The notes below the pieces were generated by a model. It was not told where the DNA came from. It made no database searches and was given only the letters and a program-made list of their open reading frames with translations. Shown here piece after piece: positions 46,466 through 57,421 of a DNA stretch of 64,000 nucleotides; position 1 is the first letter of the stretch; each line of letters opens with the position of its first letter. The position numbers and the translations under genes were made by a program. Source of the stretch: Rhipidocladum racemiflorum (lineage: Eukaryota > Streptophyta > Magnoliopsida > Poales > Poaceae); assembly GCA_036346355.1 (NCBI GenBank), contig CM070570.1, positions 44,221,592 to 44,285,591 of the forward strand. Direction: 5' to 3'.

Positions 46466-47177
46466 TAAGAGCATCTCCAAGAGTGCCCTAAATCAATTCC
46501 CAAAACCTGATTTAGGGTTTGATTGGAAAAAAACAAACTCCAACAGTTCCTTATTCTTCCTCCCCAAATTTCCGCACGCCCTAAACACGAAGCCAGAGGC
46601 CTCTTTTTTCCGCGTCGTGGCCGCGCTCCCAATCGGGATTTCTCGCCTCTCCCGTGGCCAAATCGCCTGCGCGGGCTTTCTTCGCGCCATTCCATCTCTT
46701 CCCCACCGCTACTCCTTCTCCCCTTCGCTGCGAAACAGCTTGCGTACCTGTGAAACGGCAGCAGCAGGGGCGCCGCTGTCGAGGAGATCCAGCAGCACGC
46801 GAATTGATTTCTGCTGCCTCCGCAAGAAGCGACGCCGCCGCCAAGACTACTGACTACCCGCCTCATACGCCGTACAAGGGTGAGATCTCTTTCTGACTCT
46901 GAACCCTATTTGTTGCTCCCAATCTAGATCTGGTGTCTTTGGTAGCGTGTGCTAGCGACGATCACGTTGTTGTCGGTTCCAATTCTTGGTGCTTGGCAAT
47001 TTAGTTGCAATTCTTCTTGACGAAAATTTCAATTTCAATAGCGACCTGGAATTCTTACTTATTACTACTTTGTAATTGCCATGAGCGAGACTTAGGGAAG
47101 GTGCGTTTTGTTCTGAGCAATAGATTAGTCTCATCTTGGTTTTATATCTAATAGCATTTGGTCGTGATAAGTGAGTA

Positions 47178-47832
47178 GATGATGACATGATGTCATGCCT
47201 GTTCTCTGAATCAAATGTGTAAATTATTGGTTTAACATGTCATCTGTTTGGAAGGAAAAAATAATTCATCATGAAGTCTGTTTGAAGGTCATGATGTTCT
47301 CAGTTATTGATGGTTTAAAAATGCACATCAAAATGCACATCAACAGACTTCATGGCATGGTTCTGATAATAATCAGTTACTGATGGATCAATTGATGTGC
47401 ATTTTTAAACCATCAATGTAGCCAGTAAAAATGATTAATCAAATTGATGGTTTAAGAATGCACATCAATTGGCATGGATCTGAATAGCTTCGAATTGATG
47501 GTTTAAGAATGCACATCAAATAGATGATGACATGATGTCATGCCTGTTCTTTGAATCAAATGTGTAAATTATTGGTTTAACATGTCATCTGTTTGGAAGG
47601 AAAAAATAATTCATCATGAAGTCTGTTTGAAGGTCATGATGTTCTCAGTTATTGATGGTTTAAAAATGCACATCAAAATGCACATCAACAGACTTCATGG
47701 CATGGTTCTGATAATAATCAGTTACTGATGGATCAATTGATGTGCATTTTTAAACCATCAATGTAGCCAGTAAAAATGATTAATCAAATTGATGGTTTAA
47801 GAATGCACATCAATTGGCATGGATCTGATAAT
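47178..47832. repeat. 345-bp tandem duplication in the PIF/Harbinger intron
   Basis: About 308 bp starting 'gatgatgacatgatgtcatg' at 47178 recur at 47523 with almost no changes (for example 'gttctctg' against 'gttctttg'). Each copy holds an internal inverted repeat: 'ttgatggtttaaaaatgcac' and its complement 'gtgcatttttaaaccatcaa', about 90 bp apart. The high identity points to a recent duplication. Confidence 0.92.
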
Positions 47833-48182
47833 AAGATGGGTGGCATGGATCTGATAATAAGATGGGTGGCTATTTAGTATCTTGGAAAATTGTTTACCAA
47901 CCAAAGCAGAGAGGTGTAATATGAGTGATTAATTTGCGATTGTACAATAAGGCGCTCTTGTTTATACATCTTTACTTGAGAGAATGTCCCTGGGTTAACC
48001 TCCATTGGTGATACTATCATCATTCTTTGGTTGCCCCTTATGATTGGTTCATGGGTCACGAGGTTATTCCTCAACCATTTAACAAACACTAGATTGCTTG
48101 GTTGTTCTGGAGCACAGTGGCTTGAGTGTTACTACTAATTCACTGCTGATATGTTTTTTGTATTGGCTAGGTGCTATTGACA

Positions 48183-49290
48183 ATGGAAGGAGGATACTAT
48201 AGTAACTTGATGAGTGAGGACAACAATAACTTTTCTTTGGATGACTTCAGTTCGCCCGTTGTTCCTTCATCAAGACCAAACCAGAAAAGGTCGAAAAATT
48301 TCAGTGAAGAGGAGGATGCATTGGTTGTGTCAGCATGGTTGAACATTAGTTTGGATCCAGTGAACGGTACTAATCAGACTCGTGGTACTTTTTGGAAGAG
48401 AGTTTTTGATTACTACAACACCAACAAGGACTTTGCATCAGATCGGAGCCAGAGTTCAATATCGCATCGATGGGCATCTATTCAGGAGAACGTGAACAAG
48501 TTCTGTGGATGTCTAACAAGGATTGAGGATAGAAGGCAAAGTGGGATTACTTTTCAAGACAAGGTAATTATTATAATTTTTGGTTCTTAGACACGTCATT
48601 TTGATGCATGGAAATTTGTAGTAGCTAAGTTTACCTTCATTGACATGTGCAGCTTGTTCAAGCCTTGGCTTTGTTTAAAACTGAAGACAAGGACCACAAA
48701 TCATTCCAATACATGCATTGCTGGAATAGTTTGCGGAATCAACCAAAGTGGCTTGAGAAGCGCAAGCAGATGGAGGATATTAAAAAATCCGCCAATAAAA
48801 AACCAAAAGCAAACGCGGATTCTAGTCCAGGAAGGTGCACCGCCATCGTTGTTGATAGTAGTACTGATCCTATCATTGAGAATACATGTCTTGAGATCGA
48901 TGCCCACAAGAGACCAATTGGTAAGAAGAAAGCCAAAGAAGCATTACGGCGAGGTGGAGGTGATTCTTACAGGGAGGCTATGGACCAATTTTGGGCAAAA
49001 AAAATGAGTCTGATGCAGAGAAAGAAAAGAAGAAAGAGGAAAGATTCAATCAGTCGTACGAACTAGAGAAAGAGAAACTTCAGCTAGATCAAATAAGGGC
49101 TGCAACTGAACAAGCGAGGGCTGCAAATGAGGCAAAAAATCTAGAGATAAAGGAAAATGAATTACAGTTGAAGAGAATGTTAGAGGAAGAGAGGATTATG
49201 ACAATGGACAGTACTTCAATGCCTGACCATCTGCAACAGTTCTACAAGAACCTACAAAATGAAATCATTGCTCGTCCGGTTTCTAAATAG
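48183..49290 (+). pseudogene. PIF/Harbinger ORF1 (Myb/SANT DNA-binding protein), one frameshift
   Basis: Exon A 48183-48563 starts MEGGYYSNLMSEDNN and contains the Myb/SANT-like domain (KRSKNFSEEEDALVVSAWLN, TFWKRVFDYYNTN, SSISHRWASIQENVNKFCGC). A GT-AG intron (48564-48652) leads in phase 0 to exon B (48653-49290): FKTEDKDHKSFQYMHCWNSL, a Lys-rich linker, then GGDSYREAMDQFWAKK. Here a run of eight A's (48997-49004) shifts the frame by one base; the NAM-associated-type C-terminal coiled coil continues in another frame (SDAEKEKKKEERFNQSYELE ... FYKNLQNEIIARPVSK). ORF1 assists the transposase by binding element DNA. Host genes annotated as 'glutathione S-transferase T3-like' are often this ORF. 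A homopolymer shift could also be a sequencing error. Confidence 0.88.
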
Positions 49291-50211
49291 CTTCGAGAGA
49301 GAGGTAACTTTTTTACTAAACCTGTCCACAAATACTACACGGTCTGTCTTTGTCGAGACTGTCTAGTCATAGGATAAGATGCTGTTTCTTCATTTTGACA
49401 ATAGCATAAGATGCTGTTTCCATATTAGCATGATATGAATATTGCTCACTTGAGAATAAGATTCATTTCTATCTGGAATTTCAAAACTTGCATCATCCTA
49501 ACTATTTTGTCCAACACAACAAGCGTGTGTGCGGTGATTCTTTAAAACGCAAATAGATCTCTTTCCACTCATCATTGGAGAGTTTAATTGCTCGCAAGTC
49601 CTTCTGTTAAACGCTAGTGAGTTCTGGTCGCATCACATTAAAAACGGTAATGTAAAAATCCACTAACTAGATCCAACATGAGGTTATCAGATTGTTTGTA
49701 AGGGCTTCTGATAAAATCTGTATTGCTATACCTTTGAATTGGTCCGGTCCTCACGAAACGTACTACGCTTTGAATATTGGTTGTCTGCTGAGGTGCCGTC
49801 CGGTCAAGGACGATCAATGTATATATGCTACTTTTTCTCATGAAAGCTGAGTTCGAATCCATTTACTAGCCACCGCAAGAACACAGCAAAGCGTGCAGCC
49901 ACCTACCGCTAGCTCATGAATGATTGATTGATTAATCCCAACTCGATCCCAACTTCCGAAAGGCACACCGCAGAAGCGCCTCGCTCACAAGTCCGAATTG
50001 GCTTCGACTCGGACTCCAGGAATACAAGCAGCGCACGGACAGCCTTTCGGAGCATCAGTTGCAAGACCAGATAAATTTCAAATTAGTTTTAGGGGAAAAA
50101 AAAAGGAACTGTTGGAGTGTGGTCTATTTTTTAGGCCTAAAAACTTTTGGGAAGCTCCCAATCTAGGATTATTGGGAGTTAAATTATTAGGAACTGTTGG
50201 AGATGCTCTAA

Positions 50212-51957
50212 CAGTCTAACCCCGCATATCGATGCCCGCAAATAAGAGAGGAGGGGTTAGGACAATTCCCACTTTGGATTTTTTTTTAAAATAAACATTT
50301 TTAATCGATAAATTCAAAAATATACCCGAAATAATAAAATTACAAAACTAACCTTTAGTCGCGCCACGTGGCAGCGAAATGGCCAGTTGCGCCACGTGGC
50401 AGCGACATGCAGGTCAGTCACGCCACCGTGGCGCGACTGGAAGGTGACGTGACATTTTCCATTTAATGAATAATTTTTAATTCATTATATAGTCCAATAA
50501 TTCATATCGGATGCTAGGAACCTCGAAAAATTATGAAAAAAATTTCTAAATTTTTATTACGCTATAAGCATTCATAATATATTAAAAAAGTAGCATGTTT
50601 TATGCAAATTTAAAATGTTAAAATCAGGTTACTAAAAGATCATTTTAGGTATTATGAAGAAACTATATAAAACATGGTTTATTTAAAAAAAATTCTCCCA
50701 CTCTGTGGGGGTAAACACATTAATCTTCTTATTAATTAAGATAAAACATATGTCGAATAGTCCTACTGTGTCCATTCTAAAACAAAATCAAGAATCATCT
50801 TTTGAATTTCTACGATATTTTTACTCATGTTTCAAACAGGCTAGCTAATTAAAGTGTGTAGCATACAATTAATGGTGCACGTACGTGACACTTTCTAAGT
50901 GGTTCTACATATGTAGCAAAAATCTAGTGAGTTCATTCTTCTATATGTTGAGTTTAGCTGGGTACTATATATATGAGTATGTTCCAACCCAAAAAGGTTA
51001 TCGACCGGAGTACGGTTAGTGGGCAGCATCCGTGCGTACTAGTATCCCTGAAAGGAAGGCTACCTGTTCATTGATGGCTGCTGAACAAAGCGTTTTTCAC
51101 GTGATCGATATCAAATATGCATACATATGTGCTTTGAACCGGAAATTGGTCGCTCTGAGCCTCTTGATTCTTCTTTGAAACAACCATGCATCATTTCCCA
51201 CTTAATCTAGAGGCAACGCATGCAATGACATACAAACAATTAATGCTGATTGGCGAATGCACGCATGACTGCATGCGGCTTAGCTAGCTAGGTTCCCATT
51301 TTTAACGACGCTAACGACTGAGAATTTGAGAATTTTCAAACCTAGGGCTGGCTTCTAAGTTATACCTTGGACTTCACGGCCGATCGAGACCTTTTCTTCA
51401 GGAAAAATTAGACATCTAGTACAGGATTGTTACTCCAAACGCTCTGGCCGTCGTTTGGAACACGGTAATTTTTTTCGGAACCTCGAGGGAATTGAACTGT
51501 TTATTATAAAATTCCTGTTCTCCAAAACACGGTCTAACTTTGCAAGGGTTATATTAATTTGAGCCGTATTAATTCGCAGCTGCTTCGTATGATCGTATGT
51601 GCTACTCCTCGAGGGATCATTCTAAAACAGTAGATAGATCGATGCATGCCCTCGTTGCCCTCCCATCTCATCCCAAGAATTCCGACCACTTGCCGGACAG
51701 TTGACAAGACCATGCATGCAGGTGCAACCGTGCAAGAGGATGAGGCTCAGGCTAGCGTATGCGAGAACGACGGGCGACTGGAGAAAAGGTCAGATTCCGA
51801 TGACCAAAGCAGTCACGTCTCAAACGCTGAAATTTTACCGGTTAATTTGCTAGATGTTGCTTGCAGCGTTTTCGCTCTCTTTCTTTAACTAATCAGTTGG
51901 TTAGGTCAGCTTTTGACATTTTCAGGTGCAAGTGCCGGTACCACACGTTTCGGTTCC
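50212..51957. other. Upstream region of the WRKY gene, no other gene seen
   Basis: At 50350-50445 three copies of 'cgcgccac-gtggc' type words in both orientations suggest a small decayed element. The rest (50480-51640) is AT-rich with no coding. An 80-codon open frame at 51646-51888 (MPSLPSHLIPRIPTTCRTVD) was considered, but it has no known domain and lies upstream of the TATA box. Confidence 0.5.
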
Positions 51958-51959
51958 CC

Positions 51960-51967
51960 TATATATA
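51960..51967 (+). promoter_or_regulatory. TATA box of the WRKY gene
   Basis: 'tatatata' follows 'ggttcccc' about 140 bp before the start codon. A transcription start around 51990 would give a 5' untranslated region of about 110 nt, which is ordinary for plants. Confidence 0.65.
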
Positions 51968-52100
51968 CACAAGAGGCCGCAGGCTTCATGTTGTAGAAAG
52001 GGGCAAGAGAGAGACTAGCTAGCTCGTTGGTACAAGCTGAGAGGAGATCTTGAAAGTGTTTGGCTTGGGTTGGTGTTTGCGTATATTGATATATAGATCG

Positions 52101-55100
52101 ATGGAGATGAAGGCTTCTGTTTTTAAGGAGTTGCAGAGAGATGCAGAAAAGGTATTTGTTTCATTCCTACAGCTAGCTGTTTTTGGTTTGTTACTAATTA
52201 AGGAGAATGATGTGTTAATAGTTTGATGTTGTTCAAAGATTGATGATTTGTCCCGTTTTTCCGGTAGATTTGAAGATTCACTCCATGATGTCTCACTGAT
52301 ATCTGACATATAGACCTTGGGCCCATATGTAGTGAGAAATAATAGGACAAATCATCAATTCCCACCAACTAACAAGACAAATCATCAAATCTCCTAGCTA
52401 GAGTACTCCCTCTGTACAAGTTTATAAGGCGTATTTTTTTACCGATCATTTTCATAAACTAGCAAATTTACCTGCGCAACTGCACGGCTATGTATTATGA
52501 TGCGATTATCTTTGATATATAATTATATTTTCTATAATTGTGTATTTTTTATATAACTCTAATATCTATATAGATTAATATGCACTGTTATAATCTGGTC
52601 CCTCCAAAATAAGTGGTGAAGATCCTTAGAATTTTTTTCTTTTAATCTAAGCTGTTATAACCCAGATCTGCTAGATAGACGGTTAGATATTTTCTTTTAA
52701 ATAATAACATCCGATGGTGGAGATCCTTGGACTCTTTCTTTTAAATAATAACATCTGATGGTGGAGATCCTTGGACTCTTTCTTTTAATCTAAACCGTTA
52801 TAATCCGTGTCCGTCCAGATTAAGAGCCAGATGTTTTACTCTTTTTTTTTTGAGAATTTCTAGCATATTTCTCTTTTTTCTTAGCGACTCTCATGAGCTT
52901 TTAATATATAATAGATATATGGTGTATTTCATGTTTCAATACAAAAATTAGTATGATGTTCCTTTCATACCCCTTGTAAATATCCATATTTACTTGATAT
53001 TGTCTACATGCATGCATTGAATATAGTACTAAGAGATAATAATTAGGGATAGTATAGTCATTTTCAATATCTTAGTCTGTGTTTCAGAAGAAAATATGCC
53101 CTGCAACCTTAGAGAGAGGATATTTCTCTTTTTTCTTAGCGACTCTCATGAGTTTTTAATATATAATAGATATATGGTGTATTTCATGTTTCAAAACAAA
53201 AATTAGTATGATGTCCATATTTACTTGATATTGTCTACATGCATGCATTGAATATAGTACTAAGAGATAATAATTAGGGGTAGTATAGTCATTTTCAATA
53301 TCTCATGAGATTCATCAGTACCGATTCGTGTTACCAACCGGTACTGATGCCCCGTGCCTTCAGTACCGGTTTGTGTCATGAACCGGTACTAATGTGAGGG
53401 CATCAGTACCAGTTCGTGTTATCAACCAGTACTAAAAGCCCACTACAGTCCTGTAGCCAATGAACCGGTACTGATGTTTCTATCAGTATCAGTTCAAATC
53501 TAATCGGTAATGATGTGCCGGTAGTAAAGCCTAGATTTCTTGTAGTGTGCTCTAAGGCAAAGAGTTCTCTGAATTTAATAAACTAATTAATGAATCGTCG
53601 GGATATTAATTGGCATGTGGCCTTGCCATTACTGGAAGATAAGATTCACTACTAGATTTCTAACTTTTACCGAGTGGAAAAAATATGTCAGCAATTGCAA
53701 AATACCGTAGGCCATGTATATGGCCGAGCGTAAACCGTCGGTAACTTCCCCTCGGTCACTCATGGTCGGCCATTCGTGGGATTCCCGACGGTACCCTCGG
53801 TTATTAGTTTAATGAGGGTTTTCATAGCACTCGGTAAATACATGGGTGAGAGGTTTTTTCTTTCTAACGGGGTATAGAAACCCCCAGTAATTTCTCACGA
53901 CTATATGTGGAATTTTTGTGTAAAAAATGTAAAAAAAAAATTCAAATCTAGGGATTAACCTCACAACTTATTTGCTCCACAATCCCTTAAGTTAAACAGT
54001 TTTTATTTTCAAATTAGAAACACGTGATGCCTAGGATTCGAACTCACAACCTACTGAACACAACCTCTCCCTCCTAACCAACTCACCTCAACTCTCTTCT
54101 TGCTAGAAGTAAGAAAAGTATTTCTTTTAACTTTTGTTCTCATGATGATTTATCAATTATTTAGTCAAATATATGACTTTAAATGGAAAAGTTGTTAACT
54201 ACAAAGTTGTAGATTTCAATGAGAGCTATATTTTTCATATATACATCACCTTCATCCAGCCTCGTATGAATTTTGCAATAGCCCAGTGTTTGATTTGTAC
54301 CCTCGCTAAAAGTTTGTACCCCGTCGGCAAATCATTTCAATAACCGAGTGTTACCTATACACACACATTAAATGTATTTCCACTAAGTGATTGTTTGTAA
54401 TGGCCGACGGTTAGCATTGCACTCAAAGTAATTGTTGTACCCTCTCGGTGATTTCATATTATGACTGAGAGTTTTCCACCAACCGTCGGCTTGTGGTAAG
54501 CCCCATCGATAAATCTTCTAATAGCCGTCCGTTTTTGTTCTACCGTCGGAAAAAAGATGTACCATCGGCTACCTTAGTTTTTTCCGACGGCCCGTAGGCC
54601 ATTCCATTTCACACTCGGTAAAAGTTAGATTTCTAGTAGTGATTCCATTATCTGAATGAAGAAACTTTTCGTTACAATCATATATGTCGACAAGTGAGAG
54701 GTGTTGATCAAAAGGGCTGTCGATTAACATAATTCCGTACTACAGGGAAGTTTCCAGCAATCTACAAGGCAAGCGATAGATGCAAGGGTGGAATATGTTA
54801 CAAGGTCGGCCAAAAGAAGCTTAGCAAACATGGTTAACATTAACAACTACTTATTCCAACACCAATCCCTGGGAAAGGACAACCTCGACTCCGTTCATAG
54901 CGCAGGATCTCATCGCCGCCGCGGCGCAGACGACGATCGCGAACCGGTGGCCAAGTTCCTGTCGCTTCGCCTAGGAACGACCTTCGTTCCAAGTTCGACC
55001 AACAAAGAGGAGGAGGTCGAGACCAATGTGCTGCAAACGCACACAAACCGTGGTCATCGAATGATCGAGAGCCATGACGACGACGACGACGGAGTCTTCT

Positions 55101-56215
55101 TAGCCCTTGGGTTGCGCTGCAACCCCGGCGAGCCAACTAATGCCGCAGCCCCTGACCCGAAGATGCAGAAACCCATCTGCATCTGCGGCGAAGACGGGGA
55201 CGGCGAGGCGAGGCTCCATGAGTCTAGAGGAGGCAAGAATACGTTGCCGACGAAGATGCCAGCTCGGGTAGTTTCCTTCCGAGCGAGATGCAGCGCGGCA
55301 ACGGTGAGTGCTAGCAAGCAGTGACACTATGTTGTTCAATCAATTCACTTAATTCACAAGTTGCATGCACCACTGACATGGACAACAATACGTCAATGTG
55401 TCTTATTTCGTTTGCAGGTTAACGATGGTTGCCACTGGCGCAAGTACGGGCAGAAAGTGGCGAAAGGGAACCCCTGCCCCCGCGCCTACTACCGCTGCAC
55501 CGGCGCGCCAGATTGCCCGGTCAGGAAGAAGGTACATACGTGTGTGCGTACATATATATAATCGCTATATTAGGTTCCGTTTGAAACGCAGAAAAAGAAT
55601 TTGTAGAAAACGGCAAGGAATCCTTTAGAATTCCCATGTTCCAAAACGCTGCCTTCATTTTTAAGTTTAAAGCTGATTCGAGACCTCCGATCGACATAAT
55701 TTCCTCTGAATTTCTTGTCAGATAGTGTACCCATAGTGTAGTTGTGAAGTTGAGTGGTCGACGTAACGATACATATATGTCCGTGCATGCAGGTGCAAAG
55801 GTGTGCACAGGACATGTCCGTCCTGGTCACCACCTACGAGGGCGTCCACAACCACCCCCTGACGCCCTACGCCGCCGCGATGGCGTCGGCCATGCTCGCG
55901 TCGGCCGGCTCATCATCCACGCCGCCTTGGGGCGCCGTGGCGAGTGCTGGTGCTACGGATGGCCGTGGTGCCACCTCCGTGGCGCCGCCGCCGTCCGTGT
56001 CCGTACCGCCTCGGTACCCATGGAGCAGTATTCCCGGCGTGCAGCAGCAGACGACGACGACGTCGTCGAGCCAGAACCCGGTGGCCGACATCATGGCGAA
56101 GGCGGTCGCGGACCCCAAGTTCCGGGCAGCCGTGGTGGCCGCTGTCGCGAGCTACGTCGGCGAACAGCGCGGCGGAAGGGACGGAGAGCTCTTGACCTTG
56201 ACTCCTCCCTTCTGA
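52101..56215 (+). CDS. WRKY transcription factor, group IIb type
   Basis: Four exons joined in phase 0: 52101-52151, 54746-55303, 55418-55531, 55793-56215, giving 381 residues. All introns have GT-AG ends. Exon 1 encodes MEMKASVFKELQRDAEK. Exon 2 is variable and acidic, and ends VSFRARCSAAT just before the WRKY domain. Exons 3 and 4 form the domain: CHWRKYGQKVAKGNPCPRAY with an intact WRKYGQK heptad, then the zinc finger C-X5-C-X23-H-X-H (CTGAPDC ... HNH). The last intron falls before VQRCAQDMSVLVTTYEGVHN, the VQR position characteristic of groups IIa and IIb. The C-terminus (DPKFRAAVVAAVASYVGEQ) is the IIb signature. WRKY proteins bind W-box DNA in the nucleus and act mostly in stress, defence and senescence. 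The leucine-zipper part usual in IIb N-termini is not evident, so the N-terminus may be shortened. Intron 1 is 2.6 kb and full of transposons. Confidence 0.93.
52239..52359. mobile_element. Small hairpin MITE in WRKY intron 1
   Basis: 'attgatgatttgtcc' (52239-52253) and its complement 'ggacaaatcatcaat' (52345-52359) bound a 121-bp block. Its words resemble those of the hairpin element at 56720-56824, so the two may be related. Confidence 0.6.
52700..52787. repeat. Tandem 42-44-bp duplication in WRKY intron 1
   Basis: A unit containing 'ataataacatctgatggtgg' and 'agatccttggactctttc' is repeated twice head to tail, and a diverged earlier copy lies at about 52615. It is probably replication slippage. 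Confidence 0.8.
52866..53302. repeat. Direct repeat of about 200 bp in WRKY intron 1
   Basis: 52866-53070 and 53121-53302 are near identical ('ctcttttttcttagcgac' to 'gtcattttcaatatct'). The second copy has an internal deletion of about 25 bp, and about 50 bp lie between the copies. Each holds 'tttttaatatataatagat'. Confidence 0.88.
53313..53547. mobile_element. CACTA-type end fragment
   Basis: The fragment is filled with direct and inverted copies of 'accggtactgatg' type words (at least seven) and ends 'agatttcttgtagtg', the inverted form of CACTACAAGAAA. Dense subterminal repeats plus this end are typical of CACTA (En/Spm) elements. The other terminus is not present, so this is a truncated remnant or a small derivative. 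Confidence 0.72.
53647..54641. mobile_element. Complete non-autonomous CACTA element in WRKY intron 1
   Basis: A perfect long inverted repeat, CACTACTAGATTTCTAACTT at the left and its mirror ending 'aagttagatttctagtagtg' at the right, continues through 'ttaccgagtg'. The element is 995 bp. The 3-bp target duplication ATT flanks it (53644-53646, 54642-54644). Subterminal 'ccgtcgg' and 'ctcggt' words recur many times. There is no transposase. The sharp ends suggest fairly recent insertion into the WRKY intron. Confidence 0.95.
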
Positions 56216-56719
56216 TCAATGCAATGGCTAGCTATATAGCATCACGGTGCATATGTGACAGCTAGTACTGATGTGATGTGTGAATTGCGATGCACAGTTA
56301 ATTGCACACAGATGGTAAACTAAACATAACTCAGATAGCATGTACTGTTAGTTGCTGCCCTCGTAGGATTCATTTGTTGATTAGTTCTTTCATTTGTTCC
56401 TTATGTTCTGATATTTTCCTGTAACTGATAAAAATACTTTCGTTGAGACTTGGTAAATATGAATTGGAACACGCTGCAAGAGTGTAATTGGTAGAAACTT
56501 GCACAACTAAATCATTTTTGGGGTGTCTAGGAGAATGTGAGTGTTTTCTTGATAAATAACATTCAGATTTTGAGTCTTCTGTTGTAGATCAATTGGTGGT
56601 ACCAATTTGCCTTCTCTCCTCCCATTTGAGTAGATTGATAAAATAAATGAGTGTTCACAGAACAAAAAAAAACATTCTAGTACCATTTAGCAATTCCCAG
56701 TATTATTTTGGGAGATTTG
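56216..56719. other. 3' untranslated and downstream region of the WRKY gene
   Basis: AT-rich; no further gene was seen. There is no canonical AATAAA close to the stop; 'gataaaataaatgag' at about 56637 is the best polyadenylation-like sequence. Confidence 0.5.
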
Positions 56720-56824
56720 ATTATTTGCCACAAAGTTAATGTGCACTTGATGATTTGCCACGTCATGTCAATGAGACATGACGTGGTAAATCATCAAGTG
56801 CATATTAATTTTGTGGCAAATAAT
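56720..56824. mobile_element. Near-perfect hairpin MITE, 105 bp
   Basis: Two arms of about 50 bp ('attatttgccacaaagttaa' outward, 'ttgccacgtcatgtc' inward) are almost exact complements around a 5-bp loop. Transcribed RNA would fold into one long hairpin. It lies about 500 bp after the WRKY stop codon. Confidence 0.88.
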
Positions 56825-56941
56825 TAATTATTTCTATTATTTTAGATGTCCGACAGAGTAGATCATTTTTTAAATCACTATAACATATATATATAATTTA
56901 AATCAGTATATCACTTCGTTTGTGACCTAGGACCGATCTAA

Positions 56942-57158
56942 GGCTATTCACAATGGAGAGTTTCATTACACGGTTTCCAAGAGTGCCACATCAGCTTTTG
57001 TCTAGGTAACCGTGTATCTTAGGTTTCATCCTGATGAAACTCATTCACCTCCCATGAAACTCTTTCTATATCTCTCTTCATAATTATCTTGCCATGTCAC
57101 CAAACATGATGATGTGTCACATCATTTAATGAAAATAAAACTCCCACTGTGAATGGCC
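56942..57158. mobile_element. Tourist-like MITE (PIF/Harbinger)
   Basis: Ends GGCTATTCACAATGG and, reverse complement of the right, GGCCATTCACAGTGG; the target duplication TAA is on both sides (56939-56941, 57159-57161). It is 217 bp and non-coding. Confidence 0.92.
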
Positions 57159-57421
57159 TAAGAGAGCTTTTGCAGACAAGTTGGACCATGCAAACTGTGG
57201 ACCTTACATGGCAATATCGGGCCAAATAGAAAAAGGATTGTTCTGTTGAAATACACTACAGGATGACACGTCCTTGCAAGCTGTAGGACCGCTTGGAATT
57301 CTAAAATCTACTGCTTTCTGTTCGGCTGCTTCTAAAAGTATTCCAAGCGGTATATACATTAAAAGCGATCATACCGCTTGTAAAACCGTTTTTAAAAGCA
57401 GTACTACCACTTGGGGTTCTA

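Larger units (their letters stand above)
46469..50208 (+). mobile_element. PIF/Harbinger element carrying only ORF1
   Basis: Terminal inverted repeats GAGCATCTCCAAGAGTGCC (left) and GAGCATCTCCAACAGTTCC (right, reverse complement) continue into TAA-rich subterminal matches. The 3-bp target duplication TAA is on both sides (46466-46468, 50209-50211). The 3740-bp element has a GC-rich 5' exon (to about 46879, splice donor AAG|GTGAGA), a long intron, and the Myb/SANT-type ORF1 (48183-49290). The transposase ORF2 that normally accompanies ORF1 is absent, so it depends on another element for transposition. Confidence 0.92.

Noticed and set aside
51646..51888. 80-codon frame upstream of the WRKY gene as a possible first exon
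   Set aside because: It lies upstream of the TATA box, ends in a stop and has no WRKY-type motif. It may be an upstream transcript, but nothing supports it.
51900..51925. TTGACA sequences before the WRKY gene as W-boxes for self-regulation
   Set aside because: The W-box needs TTGACC or TTGACT; these end in A, and two such short hits are expected by chance.
52440..52500. 'ctagcaaatttacctgcgcaactgcacgg' type sequence as a Helitron 5' end
   Set aside because: It resembles a common grass repeat start, but no TC/CTRR ends or hairpin could be placed with confidence.
57254..57421. Possible CACTA end ('cactacaggatgacac') before the last LTR copy
   Set aside because: No matching inverted end or 3-bp duplication was found, so the similarity to CACTA termini is too short.
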